Shown piece after piece: positions 63,482 to 64,000 of a stretch of DNA of 64,000 nt. Source of the DNA: Bifidobacterium sp. 7101 (GTDB lineage Bacteria; Actinomycetota; Actinomycetes; Actinomycetales; Bifidobacteriaceae). Position numbers and translations under genes: made by a program. The notes beneath the pieces are model-generated. The model was not told where the DNA came from. It ran no database searches and saw nothing but the letters and a program-made list of their open reading frames with translations. The stretch is taken from contig NZ_AWUN01000005.1 of NCBI RefSeq assembly GCF_000499285.1, forward strand, positions 1 to 64,000, read 5' to 3'. Position 1 is the stretch's first letter. Each line of letters starts with the position of its first letter.

Positions 63482-64000
63482 ATGGTTGAACCTTTACATC
63501 GGTGCGACTGGGCTCAGGTGGACGATCCGCTCATGCGCAGCTACCACGACCATGAGTGGGGCCGCCCCTTGCACGGGTCCCAGAGGCTCTTCGCCATGCT
63601 CTCCCTGGAGATATTCCAGTGCGGGCTCAGCTGGCAGCTGGTCCTACACCGCCGCCAGGCCCTCTTCAAGAATTTCGACAACTTCGATATCCAAGCGGTC
63701 TCCAACTTCGATGCCGACCGCATCAACCGTCTCATGGCCGACCCTGCCATCATCCGCAATCGTCGCAAAATCGAAGCCACGGTGGCCAACGCGGCCCTGA
63801 TCACCCGACAATTTCCCGGGGAGGCATTCGACCGCTACTGCTGGTCCTTCACCGGTGGCCAGACCATCAACCACGACTACCCGGACGACCCCTCCATACC
63901 GCGCTACGACCACCTGTCAGCCATCGTCTGCAAGGACATGCGCGACCTGGGCCTGCGCTTCCTGGGGCCGGTGACCGTCCACTCCTTCCTCCAGGCAGCC
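63482..64000 (+). CDS. tag: DNA-3-methyladenine glycosylase I (partial, cut by window end)
   Basis: The first 173 codons of Tag, which removes 3-methyladenine from alkylated DNA. The start RCDWAQVDDPLMRSYHDHEWGRPLHG (in order, about 8-33) holds the first zinc cysteine and the family signature. LEIFQCGLSWQLVLHRRQALFKNF, DPAIIRNRRKIEATVANA and FLGPVTVHSFLQA follow. The C-terminal zinc ligands lie outside the window. AGAGGGGGAG precedes ATG 63482. Confidence 0.95.
   Translation, partial: MVEPLHRCDWAQVDDPLMRSYHDHEWGRPLHGSQRLFAMLSLEIFQCGLSWQLVLHRRQALFKNFDNFDIQAVSNFDADRINRLMADPAIIRNRRKIEATVANAALITRQFPGEAFDRYCWSFTGGQTINHDYPDDPSIPRYDHLSAIVCKDMRDLGLRFLGPVTVHSFLQAA

Overview
The window is high-GC actinobacterial DNA, and the gene content points to Bifidobacterium. 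The pyrimidine operon contains a bacterial pyrI, which most other Actinobacteria lack, and it sits beside glnE, gltBD, metEF and an era cluster of bifidobacterial type. A bee-gut species would fit, but the species is not provable from this window. Nearly all genes are tightly packed, and many overlap by ATGA or GTGA. GTG and TTG starts are common.

Layout. A tRNA-Leu(GAG) on the minus strand (140-227) comes first. Next is a housekeeping run: rsmE, a HIT protein, phoH-like, ybeY, a CNNM/CBS protein and era (346-5703). An acyl-CoA ligase (minus), rplY, ilvE, a TRIC-type channel, rpsT (minus), lepA and hemW follow (5710-14543). Then come glutamate synthase gltBD, a small membrane protein, an orphan ABC ATPase, a heterodimeric ABC exporter, trmI and a SixA-like phosphatase (14667-27764). 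The methionine pair metE-metF (27943-31153) closes this part.

From about 31.2 to 44.9 kb the composition changes to clearly lower GC. A 60-base sample at 35341-35400 has 27 G/C, against 40 at 25021-25080. This segment reads as an acquired locus for acetylated beta-mannan or manno-oligosaccharides. It encodes two SGNH-type esterases (one DUF303, one CE2-like), a lipoprotein sugar-binding protein with two permeases and no ATPase, a GH2 beta-mannosidase, a LacI regulator, a YesL-like protein, an unrecognised membrane-anchored protein and a GH26 mannanase with no signal peptide. A CG-centred operator candidate (TNAACCGRTTNA) lies in three promoter regions of the locus. At one it sits exactly between the -35 and -10 boxes, and at another it overlaps the -35. 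The inferred flow is: import of short acetylated manno-oligosaccharides, intracellular deacetylation, cutting by GH26 and GH2, with de-repression of LacI by a sugar product.

The right side returns to core DNA. It holds glnE, the pyrimidine operon pyrB-I-C-F-K-D-E (48135-54574) preceded by a possible RNA switch that would hide the pyrB ribosome site, a membrane-anchored DsbA-like protein, a LysR regulator, gpmA and a bifunctional NAD(P)HX repair enzyme (minus), an MgtC-family protein, an ABC-F ATPase, a TspO-like membrane protein with a serine-rich head, and the start of tag, cut by the window end.

No rRNA genes, insertion sequences, prophage genes, CRISPR arrays or replication origin were seen. 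No stretch longer than about 470 bases lacks a gene, and the longest one (34152-34616) is the divergent control region of the mannan locus.
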